Assembly (NCBI RefSeq): GCF_040807025.1
Contig: NC_090942.1
Span: forward strand, 208,590,640 to 208,654,639
DNA length: 64,000 nucleotides
Direction: 5' to 3'
Source of the DNA: Struthio camelus
Lineage: Eukaryota > Chordata > Aves > Struthioniformes > Struthionidae
Both the position numbers and the translations under genes were made by a program. Of the stretch, positions 35,901 through 52,614 are shown one piece after another. Under the pieces are notes generated by a model. The model was not told the origin of the DNA. It saw only the letters and a list, made by a program, of their open reading frames with translations, and made no database searches. Position 1 is the first letter of the stretch. Each line of letters starts with the position of its first letter.

Positions 35901-38670
35901 GGTCCCTGCCAAGAAAAATGGCCAGTAATAACCATCAGAGGACTCCAGATTTGTGCTGCTCAGAGGCAGCTTTGTATCCAAAAGGAGCACACTGCATGGA
36001 GATGAGATGAGAAGGAGAACGAACGCTCATTTTCTGCAAAAATACCAGAAACTTCAAGTTCTGAAGCAAGTTGTGCCTCACTGGGTTTAGCCTCAAGTAA
36101 CTGCCATGTAAAAGAAGATTTCAATCTGCAGAAATAGTTTTCATGTTTGAAGGGGTTTTTTTTCAGTCAAGTTAGATATCCAGATAATAAAACTTAAAGA
36201 GACTGGATATCCTAGAGATGATACGAAGCCAGAACTACCTGGTTTAGTAGGTGCTTAAATATCATATTGCATAATTCACAGATGACACAAACAAAACACT
36301 TCCCAGGAATTCTGGCCGTTCCTTTTGCTTGTTATTCACAAAGACGTTTGAGCAGCTCTTGACCTACATTAAAAGGCTGTCTTTCCTGTTGGCTTCATTC
36401 AGGTTGGCCAGAATCCAGTTAAGCCTCCTGTCCGAGTCAAATGACCAGCAAACAATGATCATTCACCACTGAATCATTCAGTTCTACTTCACTTTTTCAT
36501 TCTGCTATAGAGCACAAAATGTCTGAAAGAGGCTCAGATTTTAGCTTGCATGCCCATGTGTGGTTTTCTCTAGACCATAAAGGATTCTCATAGGACAGTT
36601 TGGTTAAGCATCCTTATTCACAGCAGGATTAGTCACCTCAGAAAATGTCACGTTGTAAACATTTCAGTGGCAATATTGTGAATCTTCTTAACAGAATTTT
36701 ACAGCACAGAGCACATTTTCACGGTGTGGCTATGGCAACCCCTATTATTAAATATCTGTAACAGCTTTTGTTCTGACCTTTCTTGAACCTTCTCTACCCT
36801 TTTTCTACACAGATCAAATTGTTTGACATAGGGACAGGTTCTCTGCTGAAGATGAATGATGTGAGACTAGGATGCTTGGGCAAGAAATTATTTTCCTGAT
36901 CTACAACAGTTTTTGTCATTCTAAGTCAAGACAAAAAAATAAAGTCTGGAAAATTCACACAGGTAAGAAATGTGAAAATCAGTATCTATTTTGATCTTCT
37001 TATTGGAATTATTGATTTCCATTGATTTTGACCCAAAGAAATGAAATTTCTTTTCAAGGAAAGATTTTTGGTTTAATATCTTCTTAATGTTCATTGAAAC
37101 CATCTCTTTTCTGCAGAAAGAGAGGGGAGCTAACAAATTCACAGCAAAAAATAAAATGGAACATGATGTCCTTTCTTTCTCAGTAAGCTTTAGTGCTTAC
37201 ACAGAGTTCTCCTTTCTTGTTTTGCTCATAGTCCAGTTAAAAAAATTGAGTTGCTCAATAGTCTGTCAGCGGGAATGGGGCTCTGATGGCCTTCAAATTC
37301 TTCTTGTATACGTGAGGAAACAATCAGTACTACACTTACTCTAGAGCCGTGGAATTCAAAGTGCTGTAAATGCATCCTCATCTGTCCTGCCGTCCAGCCC
37401 CTGGGCCAGACACTACTTACTATCACAGTTAGATATCAAGTCCATTGTTGAGGAGTAACCTGCATCTAAGAATAGAAAAGCTTTTTTTTATCAAGCTTTA
37501 AAATTTGGAAACGGATAAATTTCCTGTAGGCCTATCAAAAATATATTAAAATGATCACATCAGGGGTGTCTGAGCTGGTTTGGATATGAAGTGGAAGCCC
37601 CATACTTTGAATAACTGTATAATATGCTACTGTTAGCGTACTTCTGTTCTGCATGATTAGCAGCATTATTGTATAAATCATATATGAAATCAAAAGTCTT
37701 TCTCTTCACATCAAACAGTAGACCGGACTTAAGCCAGTAAACTCAAAAAGCCTTCCACACATGCTTAACTATATCCATATGAGCTATCCTAATGTGAGAA
37801 ACAATGACAGTCTATTCCCATTTATGTACCCTTTCCTTTCAGATTAGAGGTAACCTTGTCACAAAACTGCACCTCCTGAAAGAAATCACAGGCCAAGCTT
37901 TGGACTGATGTTTCTAATGCTCAAAAGCTATCACTTTCAGTGGTGTTTGGTGAGGTGCAGCTGAGACCAGTTTTTGTCTCACAGGACCAGGGAGGTTGTG
38001 GCTGTCCACCTCAGCTCTGGTTTACTCCTCAGGTGCTTTGTGGAGCTCCAGCAGGCTGCACTGGTACAACTGAAAGTAGAAGATGACTCCACATATTTTA
38101 GGGTAAGCTCCCTTCTTTTTTTCTAGTGGAAACACATTCTTGATTTATATCTCAATAAATCTAATGTAAAGAGAATCTCCTCAGAGACCATCTCATTTAG
38201 GATAAAAGACATAAAGGCTTCCCACAACCTCCTGTTTCTAGCGGTACATTTAAAGAGCTCCTCTTCTGATCTCAGTGAAATCAGCAGAAACCTCTTTAAC
38301 TTCAGTGAACTGGATTTCCTGAAGCAACAAGATTCCTGACAACAGAACTTGAGTTGAAAATTTAGCTAGGCAGTCTTAGGCTCCCTAGGAAACGTCAGTT
38401 GTTTCAATGACATAACACTCCTATCCATCTCATCTCAGCCTCTGCATAAGCCAATACAGGCAGACTGTCTGGCCAAATGTCTGTTTTAAAACATTTGTGT
38501 ATAAGGAACTTTGGAGGAAGTGCAATAAGAAGAGATTGTACTGTAACTGTATTGATGAAGTTATAGAAATTGAACTTCCCTATACCCTTGTGGTTTCACT
38601 GCTGCAATAATAAGAAAAGAGAGCCAAAGCTGGCTGCTAGCTGTGACATGACATCAACAGGGAAGTCAAC
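32961..38670. other. No gene recognised; upstream region of MMP7
   Basis: 5.7 kb of noncoding sequence between the old CR1 fragment and the MMP7 promoter. A somewhat GC-richer patch at 35.55-35.85 kb has overlapping open frames on both strands (84 and 77 codons) without recognisable domains. No MMP exon fossils seen here. Confidence 0.4.
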
Positions 38671-38790
38671 AGGAAGATGTGTTTAACATGCCTTCATTTA
38701 CCTCTTAGAATAATGATGCCACTACAGTAACACCACCAAAAAATGAGTCATGCACGCGATTGCCACATGCAGCTCTCAGGATCTATATAA
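38671..38790 (+). promoter_or_regulatory. MMP7: MMP7 core promoter: ETS site, AP-1 site, TATA box
   Basis: A perfect AP-1/TRE heptamer TGAGTCA lies at 38744-38750. A TATA box (TATATAA) lies at 38784-38790, placing transcription start near 38815, some 55 bases before the ATG. An ETS/PEA3-type core AGGAAG lies at 38671-38676. The AP-1 plus PEA3 plus TATA arrangement is established for mammalian MMP7 and other inducible MMP promoters, where AP-1 and ETS factors drive induction by growth factors and cytokines. Sites are read directly; activity in this species is inferred. Confidence 0.82.
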
Positions 38791-38869
38791 GCATTACAGC
38801 TGTGGTCTTGAGAGACAGCAGATTGAACACTTTTGGCTTCAGCAAGGTTCCTTTGCAAGGCTGAGCACT

Positions 38870-43115
<4,246 letters not shown>

Positions 43116-43283
43116 AGAGAGTGATTCAAAAAACAAAGAATTCACATCTAGTACTTGTGGGCGTTCCAAAAATATTTTACTCCTCTGGATAATCAAAGTG
43201 GTAAACTCCTGAACTGCACATTATGTCCCTGATTTTTTACACAGATTTATTTACACTTTATATAATTAGATTTGATAATCAAA

Positions 43284-43289
43284 AATAAA
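43284..43289 (+). terminator. MMP7: MMP7 polyadenylation signal AATAAA
   Basis: A canonical AATAAA about 170 bases after the predicted stop codon, giving a short 3' UTR. Another AATAAA near 42790 lies in intron 5 as modelled and could serve a transcript that reads through the exon 5 donor. Confidence 0.65.
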
Positions 43290-46200
43290 CAAAAAAACTC
43301 CCACGGCATTTGGATATTCTGTTGTCTGATGTATTTTCTTGGGGATGGCATTTCACTGGTGGACTAAATGACTCCTGCACATGCAATACCCTCACGACAA
43401 TACCCTTTTGAATAGAGGCTTGGGTGCCTAAAGGGCCTGCGTACACCTACTGCTAGAATTACAAACCATGTTCCTGGCTTCCTTCTGGCTCCCATGTGTG
43501 TCCCATCCCTTTTCAGTCCCTCCTCAGAATCACACTGTTCTTTCCGTACAGCTCACACACAGAAGAGGTGGTCTTCACAGCCCTTCCCTCAGCATAGGCT
43601 AGGCAGTTTCCTTACAGGGAACAGCTTCTCAACCTTATTCCCTCCATGGCTTGCCAGAAAAGCAGGTTTAAGAAATAGTGGACTAGGATTCCCATTGTTC
43701 ATGTAATATTCAAACAACTCTCAGGTACTTTGTAACAAAAATAACAGAAATTCTCCTTCTCCCTCATTTCTTCAGTTTTTCCTCAAATAAGCCCCCACTC
43801 AGGATTGGGCAAGACAAAAAAGAGCCAGAAATGCCCTGAGGCTGATATTGCAGACTTTGGAAAGCTAATCCCACCTTGCCAGAAAACAAAAACAACCACA
43901 GACAAGCATAAACCTGGAACTACTAGGATGACCTCCTAGTTGCTTTGAATGGTTGCTAGACCTGGGCAGTTGTCCCTGAGGACCTAAGCTACTGTCTGTT
44001 CCTATGTGGGATGGCCTGTCTACCTTCTGTAACTGAAGAGATGAAATGACACAGAAAAATGCATTGATGTCTGTCAAATCCTAGGACAGGACAGCCATGC
44101 CTTCCCTGGCTCCTGAGCAAAGCATCACCTGAGAAACCTGAAAGCCTCCACTGGAGAGGATGGGAGGGGCTGATGAAAATGGCTCACTTTGCACACAAGG
44201 ACTAGTCTACAGACTATGCAAAGACTGGGGTGTCTTTGCATATCCAGTAAGAAAAACTCTCATGGGACCAATGGTCCCTGCATTAGGAGTTTTCTGTGCT
44301 CCCTTATGAGGAGAGAAGACTTCTACCTCAGCAACTCTGCCAAATGTGTACAAAGGTCTAGTTCTCAAGAGCTTGACAGCATTTCCCAGACTCTATCCAA
44401 AAGCCATTTCCAAGCATCCAAGCCATCTCCAAGAAGTCATGCCCAGGACCAGGTTTGGTGCAGGACACCTATGAGAAGGACGTCATCTCATGGTCCTATG
44501 GGATAGGAGGTGGTGTTGACGTTTTCCCCAGTCAAGAACCCAGTGGAAAGGAGGAGGGCAATTTCATCCGACCTGTACTCAAAAGACTCATGTCCTGCTC
44601 TCTCAGCTGCTGGACATATGAACTTCATGGGATAATATCTACTCCCATAACGCAAATAAACAAGCATCAATGAACTTCCCATGGTAGACCTAATCATCAG
44701 TCTAACTTTTCACTAGTTTCTCACATTGAAAAGTGTTTTAGAGGGGGAATTGTTACACACATCAAACCAGCTAGAACCCTCCTACTTTTTAGTTCCTAGC
44801 AATTAGCACTAAGCAGAGCTGAGCTATGTGCCAGGGGCCCAGCCTTACCTTGAGCACTAATTCCACAAGGCTTCTCCTACAGAGACTTCAAGCATATTAC
44901 CGCCCTCTTGGTTTTCAGAACTGTTTTCAAAAGGCAGTCTTCATTTCTCACTCAGTTCAAGTCATTTCTATGCTGAATGAAGAACAAGAAAGGAGTTTGC
45001 TTTTCTTTAAATCAAAGTTGCTGTATCTTATCTTGTAGTTTTCCTCATTTCCTTTTTTCCTTTACTCCTCACAGCTTGTTGATCTTCATCTTCTTTCCCC
45101 TTTAAGATATAAGCTCAGAATACCTTTATATCTTCAGCAGAAGACACTCCCATTCTGCATAGTCCAAACACCTCTCACTTTTTTTCTGGAAAGCAAGAAA
45201 AAACAACAGCAGGTTGTCTGAATTTAGTTAGCATAAAAGAAGTGTCTCACTGTCTCCTTTGTAAGCAAACACTTTCACATTCCCAGGTTGTGAGATTAAA
45301 ACTTGGAAAAACAAATGATTGCACTTACGAGGAACACACACTCTCTCCAACATGACCCAGCTTTGTCTGCAAAACTACATCCACGGGCTACATGATAGCC
45401 CAGGCTATCATATAGTTGCAAGAGGAATTTCAGGGCTATACTGTTTAACTCTCCGTAGTGCTAGAGCAGACACGCTCATGTGGCTAAGTGAAGTTTTGAG
45501 TGGGTTCTACATCTAATCTATAGATCTCTTTTCCTTACGGGGAAAAAACATAAAGCAACAGGGTCTTTCAAAACAAGCAAGGGTTTATTGAATACAATTG
45601 CTGCCGCAAAATCGGACTTGACTGGTGACTCTGAACTCCCAAAGAGAGGGTAGTTTCATAAAACCTCCAGAAGCAGGAATTTCATTCCTCCCAAACACTA
45701 CCCAACCAAGGATGTGGGGATGCTACAAAAGCCTACTGCTCAGAGGAAACATGGGAGGCTGCATCCCACCTGGGGATCAAATGATGTCAGGAGATTACTC
45801 CTCTTTTAGCTTTCAGTTCTAGCTCCCTAGAACTGCAAGGCACGCAACAAAGGCTCTAAATCTTTCGGAGTCAATTCCCCGCTGTCATGTTGGGAAAATT
45901 ACAATTTGCTGCCTTTCTTTCTGGTCTCTTCAAATTACTCCCCTCCCGTCCGGCACTTTCCCTTCAAGGTACTATAGCAGAAAAGAGATCTTTACCATCA
46001 CAAGGGATCCATGTGATCCCCACTGCTCTCTGAATTACTCTGGAAGTGCCTTTAGCAATTGCAAAGCAGCAACTCCATAGTGACATCCTTTGTAAGGAGA
46101 GGAATCAACCAGCTGGAACAGGGAAGGAGAAAGAATTAGAGCTCCAGGCCTACTAGAAGAATAGCACTTTATTCCAGAAAAAAAAAAAAAAAAACCTCTT

Positions 46201-49200
46201 ATTCTAGTCCCTCTGTCCTAACAATATCCACTAGATGTCCCCTCTTTGATTGTTTGGGTGAAACTCAAGAGTTCACTTTCCCTAAAATAAGAACATGAAT
46301 TTCACTACTTCCATTAGTGTGATACACTAAAGAGCTTGTTAGTGGAAAGGTTTAGGGAAGAGAAGAGTAGTTAGAAAAAAATATTCTCAATGCAAAAACC
46401 AGTCCCAGGTGGTAGGGTGACTTACGTTAGTCATCCTGCTGGCTGAGGCATCCAGCGTGTCAAGAACATGTAAGCACACGCTATGGAGTGTAGTTCCTTT
46501 CTTCCCCTTAGAAAGGTTTTTCATCTCCTGTGAGAGAGAATTTTGAAAATAACCCCATCAGTTACTGGCCATATTTCTTCCATAGAAAGCACAGATCTCC
46601 TGAAGTAGGAAAAATTACTCCTAGACCTAGCAGAGGGTCAGATCCTAGGCTGTGGTAAAGGTTATGCAGACTAGGATTAGTGAGATCCACTGTCTGTTTG
46701 GATGATCAACCAACTTGGTTAAGTTGTGTCTCAGAAACACCAGGTGCTCAGTGGACCCAGTTCTGTTTTCACAGCACCACAGCAAATGCCAGGAACGACG
46801 TTCTTCATTGGAGTTATACTCAATTACAGTGTTTACAGGGCAGCATAACGGGCCCAAGGGTGAGGAGGAGCCACTTTAGGATTTCTGTACAACTTTCTCC
46901 TTCTTTCAGCAGCAGCAGTTCCCTGGGCCTCGTCAGGGCTCACTCACTCACGGGAAGCTGGAGCCAAGGGACATTGTCTATTAGCCCATAAGATTTCTAT
47001 ACTCTCTGAGCAGCCCTAAGCATTTCTCACACACCACTATCACATAGATGAACACTAATTTTACTGCTGCTTCCAAAGGCAGCATAGCAGATTGCATAAC
47101 AGAGGAAAGGGTGTATTCTGTCACAGACGCAGGCTTTCCAGTTAGAGAAAAGGGGGAGGGCTGAAAAAAAAAAAAAAAAGGCATCACAGTGCATAATGAC
47201 CTGGAGGGGTCCTGAGAAGATGCCATGCTGACAGAAAGTACCCTGCTCTTTTAGCCAAGGACTCCACAGGGAATATAGCACAAAACAGAGACACACTGTG
47301 ATCTTTGTTGAGCTCTGCATTGCGTCACTCACTGGCATTTCTCAGATAGAAAACAGACATAGGAGACAGATTTCATCATAGACAAGACTGTGCAAGATGT
47401 TAGGAAGAGTCATTCCTAAGGACAGAAGGGATGCCTGCAGGACATGCCATACTGAAAAGTGAGAAAGGCATGAGAACAAATACTTCACTGGAAGGAGTAG
47501 ATTCATTTTCTAACGTACAATTCATTTCCATATGAATTGAGAAGAATAGGCTAAAACTCCAGAGGTGTATTCCTAGGAAGACTGTCTTGACAGTGGGGCA
47601 CATCTGAGAGACGGCTTCCAGTGAGCACATGAGCTGATCAACCTGCAACAGGGCCAGCACAAGGTGAGAGCAGAACATCCTTGTGTCTTGAAGGAGGCAG
47701 CAGTGCCTGGCTACCATCTCCAAAGCATGTGAAATACAGTAAGGCACAGAGGGCAAAGGTACCACTGACAAGCTGTCTTGCATCTCTTGCAGAGTTCCTG
47801 CTGTGCTCCACATGCATACAGAATCTCTCCTTTGGGAAAACAGCTGTTCCTGGCACACCTTACATCCAACACGCTCCTTACCCTGCTTCCTAGATGATGG
47901 GAGAGACAGACATGGAAAAGAAATGGAACTCAGTCTTCTGGGACAATGACACATAGACACATCAAAACAATAGGAAACGGCTGGCTGGGACAACCTATGG
48001 GTTGGATAGGAAAAGGAGAAGATGGTCCACGCGGTCTTCCCTGTTCCTGTACCCTAGGGCTCCTCCTGCTATTTGTGAGCAGGTGCGTGCAGCATTTGGG
48101 GTTCTCAAGGTGCTTGGAAACACTCAGCAAAAGCCTAGGGCCCCCTCTGGCTCATAAGCCCAATGCTGCTGTGCACTCTAGAAGAGAAGGTGCTGCTTTC
48201 TGCAGTCAGAACCAATGGCTTACTGGCAGGAAGCTCCAGCCTCCATCAGAGGGAGCATCCCAAGACCATTACTTCTCCCTTCAAGCATTTGTAATTGAAC
48301 TATGCAATATCTGCTTCCATCTAGTGGTACAGCTCTGCAAACTCTGTACTGGCTCCACATCTTGTAATGTGTTTTATCTATTTACAGCAGTTCCAAGAAT
48401 ATATATCACCATTAGGGGAAATTAGGGACAAGAACAATGCTAGCAAGGGGCTGCTGTCTCTTCCTTCTTCACTTTATTCTACTGCATTCAGTGTAGATTT
48501 TTATGATATCGCCAGCACATACCTGAGGACCTCTAAGTGCATTAAGTTACTTAAATTATTTGTTGTTGGAGTTATTAAGTAATTTAAACAGCATCTGCTA
48601 TTTGGAAGGCATTATGTCTCCTTCCTCTTTGCTACAGAAGGAGAAATGTGTAATCAAATAATATTTTGTTTGGATAGAGCTTTGAATTTTTGTTTGGTTG
48701 CGCTACTGCCCCGTTAAATAAAAAGGTGGTTAAACACAGGTTTGCTATTCCAGATAGTACAATGAGCAACAAATGAACTCTGGCTTAGGAAAAAAAAGCG
48801 GTGACATTTATGACGGTCCTTTGACCATCCACATAGAAAGAATAAGCTTTACTCCTACTGGAAGAAAATCATGGTTCCTACCCTAGAGAAGCTTTCATTG
48901 GAACTTTAGCCAGCCATTTGGGTATCTTGAGCCCGCTCCATCAAACATGCGGTGAAACTCTGAGACCACAAAGTTGATGTACTTATGATTAGAATTCTAT
49001 GTAAGAGGTGCATAGGATCTGTAGGCAAAAATTAGTTGTAATTAGATAAAAAGTAGTTTTAATTCAGCCTATATTAGTAATTCTATCTAAGTAGAAATAC
49101 TATCGGCTGTGTGATCAAAGACTAAGTCAAAATGCACATGTTTGGAGAATTTTAATTGTACCATTTATTATTTTTTTTTATCTTTAGAAGCATTTTTCAA

Positions 49201-51384
49201 TATATTTGTCCTGTACAAATTCATACATACAGATATATGTACAGAACAGACTTGATTACTATAAATTGAAACAAAATCACAAGTTAGTTATTCTGTTCTT
49301 TTGAAAAGAGGACAGGGCTAAGATCCAGCGCTTTCATTAAACAGATTTTAAACATTTATTATTTTAAAAGAATTTGAAGCACTTGATAACAGAAGGCATC
49401 AAAAGAAGTGATGAGGGTTACAGTTTCCTGAGTCATCAGAAGTATTGCAGAGAGAGACCTTATCTCTTCTTGTCTACTTTTGCCAAATACAGCAGAAACA
49501 TCATTTTACTTAAAGCACTAGCAACTTCCACAATTTAACTACATTCATGACTTAACCACTGGGAGGGGAGGTTCTTATTAATCCCCTACAGTCTTCTAGT
49601 TTTAAGCTATGACTTTCACCCTTTGTTCATTTTAACCTCTTTAAATAACTTCTCTCCTTTCTTTCAGATATTTTTTTAATTACTGCTTCCAGTATTATCT
49701 CCTCTTTTCAGTAGTGACTGTAGCAATTCTTGGCTATGCTGGAGTAACACACGTTCATATGTGACTTCAGTCCTTTCTTTTAGTCCATCAGAACACTCAG
49801 TTAAGGAGAGTCATCTTTAATCCAGAGCTTCCCTGTGAAATGGGTGGCACTGTGTCCATGGAATTAGTTTCCTCTGGAACCCCCAAAATTTAAAACATTT
49901 CATTATCCAGAGAAAGTCAGATGGGAGGTTACACTGGGCATAAAGGCACCTTCATTTTGTTTTGATTTAACTTATTCATTTCCTCGAGGAATAGTCTACC
50001 AAAAAGAGAAGTAGTAGTGAAAAAAACATAAAGACAGACTATCATGAATGAAGTGAGCCAGCTGTCACACTAAGAAATACACATTTGGTTCATGTTCTCT
50101 GCTACAGGATGTGGTGCGCCAACACATGAAGTGACAGTATGTCCAGCTCTAAAGTTTATGTAGAAGCTTTCAACTCTTTTCATTTTCTGCATCACCATGC
50201 TTGAAAACAGAAAAGTAAAAATATAGATCATGTCATGAACAGTATATGCTTCCAGAACTTTGTTTCATTTTGCAATGAGATATTTCTGCACACAGTATTA
50301 ATGACGATATTCAACAGAACTTGTCTGATTTAATTCTTGAGGAGATTTTCAAGTCTGGTATCGAATTATGTTAAGCTAGGCAGTAAGGGATTTATATGAG
50401 AGCTCGTTTTTAAAAAGGAGTGGGTGCTGAGCAGAGGAGCCAGTCAATACAAACCCCTGTTCTAGAAAGTATCTGTAATCAGTACATTTTCATTACTGAA
50501 TTCATTCTGAAATTTTTGCTTTTAAATATTTTAAAAAATTATTGCCCTAGCTGATGCTAAAATGCCATATTATGCCATGCTGTTATACCCCTAAAATGGT
50601 ATGACTGACTCAAGAAATGTGATTACATGTATAGACATTAGTTGTTCATATGTGATAAATAAAACCATAATTAAAAAAATACATGATGATTTTACTAGGC
50701 AAATTTCCTTCACTGGTTGACAGTTGCATATTTTAAAATCCTAATCAGAAACCAATTTAAATGATTCAATATATTTATTTTCTTCATGCAATCGACTTCT
50801 GAGTTAAGAAAATGAGGTTTAGCATTTGTAGTTCCTTGTTGAAGCAGGCCTATGCTTCATTTTAAATTATATATAACAAAAATTCACTATACTGTTACTC
50901 CTTTTGCCCCAAACAATTAAATATTATTTATGGTCTTATACTAACACTGTGGAGTCTTGAGGGGGAAAGGAGAAGCTGATAAAAAAGTCTAGGTATTCCT
51001 TTTATCTTATAACCTGAATATTGAAAGTATTCATGGTTCAAACACTGACTAAACAAATCCACAGAGAAAAAAATCCATTAAACTAGTAAGTACAAAGTCT
51101 CTACCCCATGGACTTCCTGACCTCAAAATCACTTAAGGCAAAGACATTTTTCTGGAGAATTACTACTCTATGCTTGTCCTATTTTATATCTTTGTCTAGG
51201 TGATCCTTGTCAGAGACCAAACACTGAGCTGCGCAGATCTTTTTTGGACCCAGTACGGTTGTTCTTACGTTTGACTCATTTTTCCCTTTTACAGGATATC
51301 TCCTTAAGTCCAACGTACTTTTCCAAGCTTCTTTGCAAGCAGTACACTAACTAAATGCTCCCTCTTACACCTCTTTTACAAGGT
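43290..51384. other. No gene recognised (8 kb downstream of MMP7)
   Basis: No MMP-like exon, RNA gene or clear repeat found. The sequence has an A18 run near 46178 and an A15 run near 47164. The 46.6-48.3 kb part is less AT-rich than its surroundings and contains a 197-codon open frame on the - strand (47400-47993) with no recognisable domain, plus a 159-codon frame on the + strand (47946-48425); both are listed as observations only. Confidence 0.4.
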
Positions 51385-51538
51385 TAAAGTAAGAGCGCAG
51401 CTCCCAGAGCGCAGCCAACAGAGGCAGCGAACAGACGCAGCAGTTTGCGCAGCAATTCGCGCAGAAGGGCGCCAGAAGGCAAAGAAGGCACCTCTCCATT
51501 TTGCACACTTTGCACAGTGGTGTGTCCTTCCCCGGGGC

Positions 51539-52609
51539 ATGGTCATGACACGCCGCAGAGCACGTTCCCCAGTGGCTGCGGGAGGTGCTGCATCGGCTGT
51601 GTCTGAGGCCTCAACCCAGACAGACCCTCTGACAGCAGATGCAGCTCTGCAGGTGTCAGGCTGCGGGGAGTGCCTGGGGCCTCTCCGCAAGGCCTGGGCT
51701 GACAGACAGCTCTCCTGTGTGAGGTGTGCTGTGGTTGACCAGTTGCGTCACCAGATAAAGGAGTTACAGGAGGAGGTTAGTAGGCTGCGTAGCATCCGAG
51801 AGGATGAGCGGGAGATTGACAGGGCGTTCTCGGAGACTGTTCAGCTCCGGGAGTCCCCTGCCCCCACTGCAGCGGAGGTGTCAGAGGGCTCAGCACCATG
51901 TGTAAAGGTGCATCATAACGCTGTTGAAGAGGGCTGGAAGCTGGTGACCTCTCGTAGAAGGAGAAAGGCTCTTGCTCCTCCTCAAGACTTACCCTTGAAG
52001 AACAAGTTTAGCGCCCTCCAAGCCGAGGAGGAGCTGGGCATGGCTCCAAGGGAGGCAACTGGCCTGGCAGACCCTGTGCCATGCAGGAACCCCCGGAAGA
52101 AACGGTGAGTGATTGTTGTGGGTGACTCCCTACTGCAGGGGACAGAGGCACCTATCTGCCGACCTGACCCCTTGTCCAGAGAGGTTTGCTGCCTGCCAGG
52201 GGCTCGAATAAGAGATGTTGTGGAAAGACTGCCAAGGCTTGTCCATGCATCTGACTACTACCCTCTGCTGATCTTCCATGTGGGTGCTAATGACACGAAA
52301 GGCAAACTGGAAACCATCAAACGGGACTTCAGAGCTCTGGGAATGGTGGTTAAGGGTCTGGGAGCCCAGGTGGTTTTCTCCTCAATCTTGCCTGTGAGGG
52401 GAAAGGACAGGAGGAGGAGTAGACGAGTTTTCCAAGTTAACAACTGGCTGCGCCGCTGGTGTTGGCAGCAGGGTTTTGGTTTCTATGACCATGGGACCCT
52501 GTTTGAAGATCAACAGCTGATAGGGAGTGATGGGATCCACCTTACCAAGCGGGGCACGCGTATCTTTGCCAACAGATTGGCCAGCCTGGTACGGAGGGCT
52601 TTAAACTAG
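51539..52609 (+). pseudogene. CR1 ORF1 (Cys-rich, coiled coil, SGNH esterase), one stop
   Basis: Starts M-V-M-T-R-R-R-A-R. A Cys cluster C-G-E-C followed by C-V-R-C about 20 residues on suggests a zinc-binding element. Next is a helix-forming stretch (Q-I-K-E-L-Q-E-E-V-S-R-L-R) likely to be a coiled coil, and a basic region. The second half is an SGNH/GDSL-type esterase as known for CR1 ORF1: G-D-S at 52121-52129 (nucleophile Ser), G-A-N-D-T at 52283-52297, D-G-I-H at 52529-52540 (Asp and His). A single in-frame TGA at 52106-52108, just before the esterase, splits the frame; a CGA-to-TGA change at a CpG would explain it. The protein acts with ORF2 in the retrotransposition particle. Confidence 0.9.
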
Positions 52610-52614
52610 GCAAG

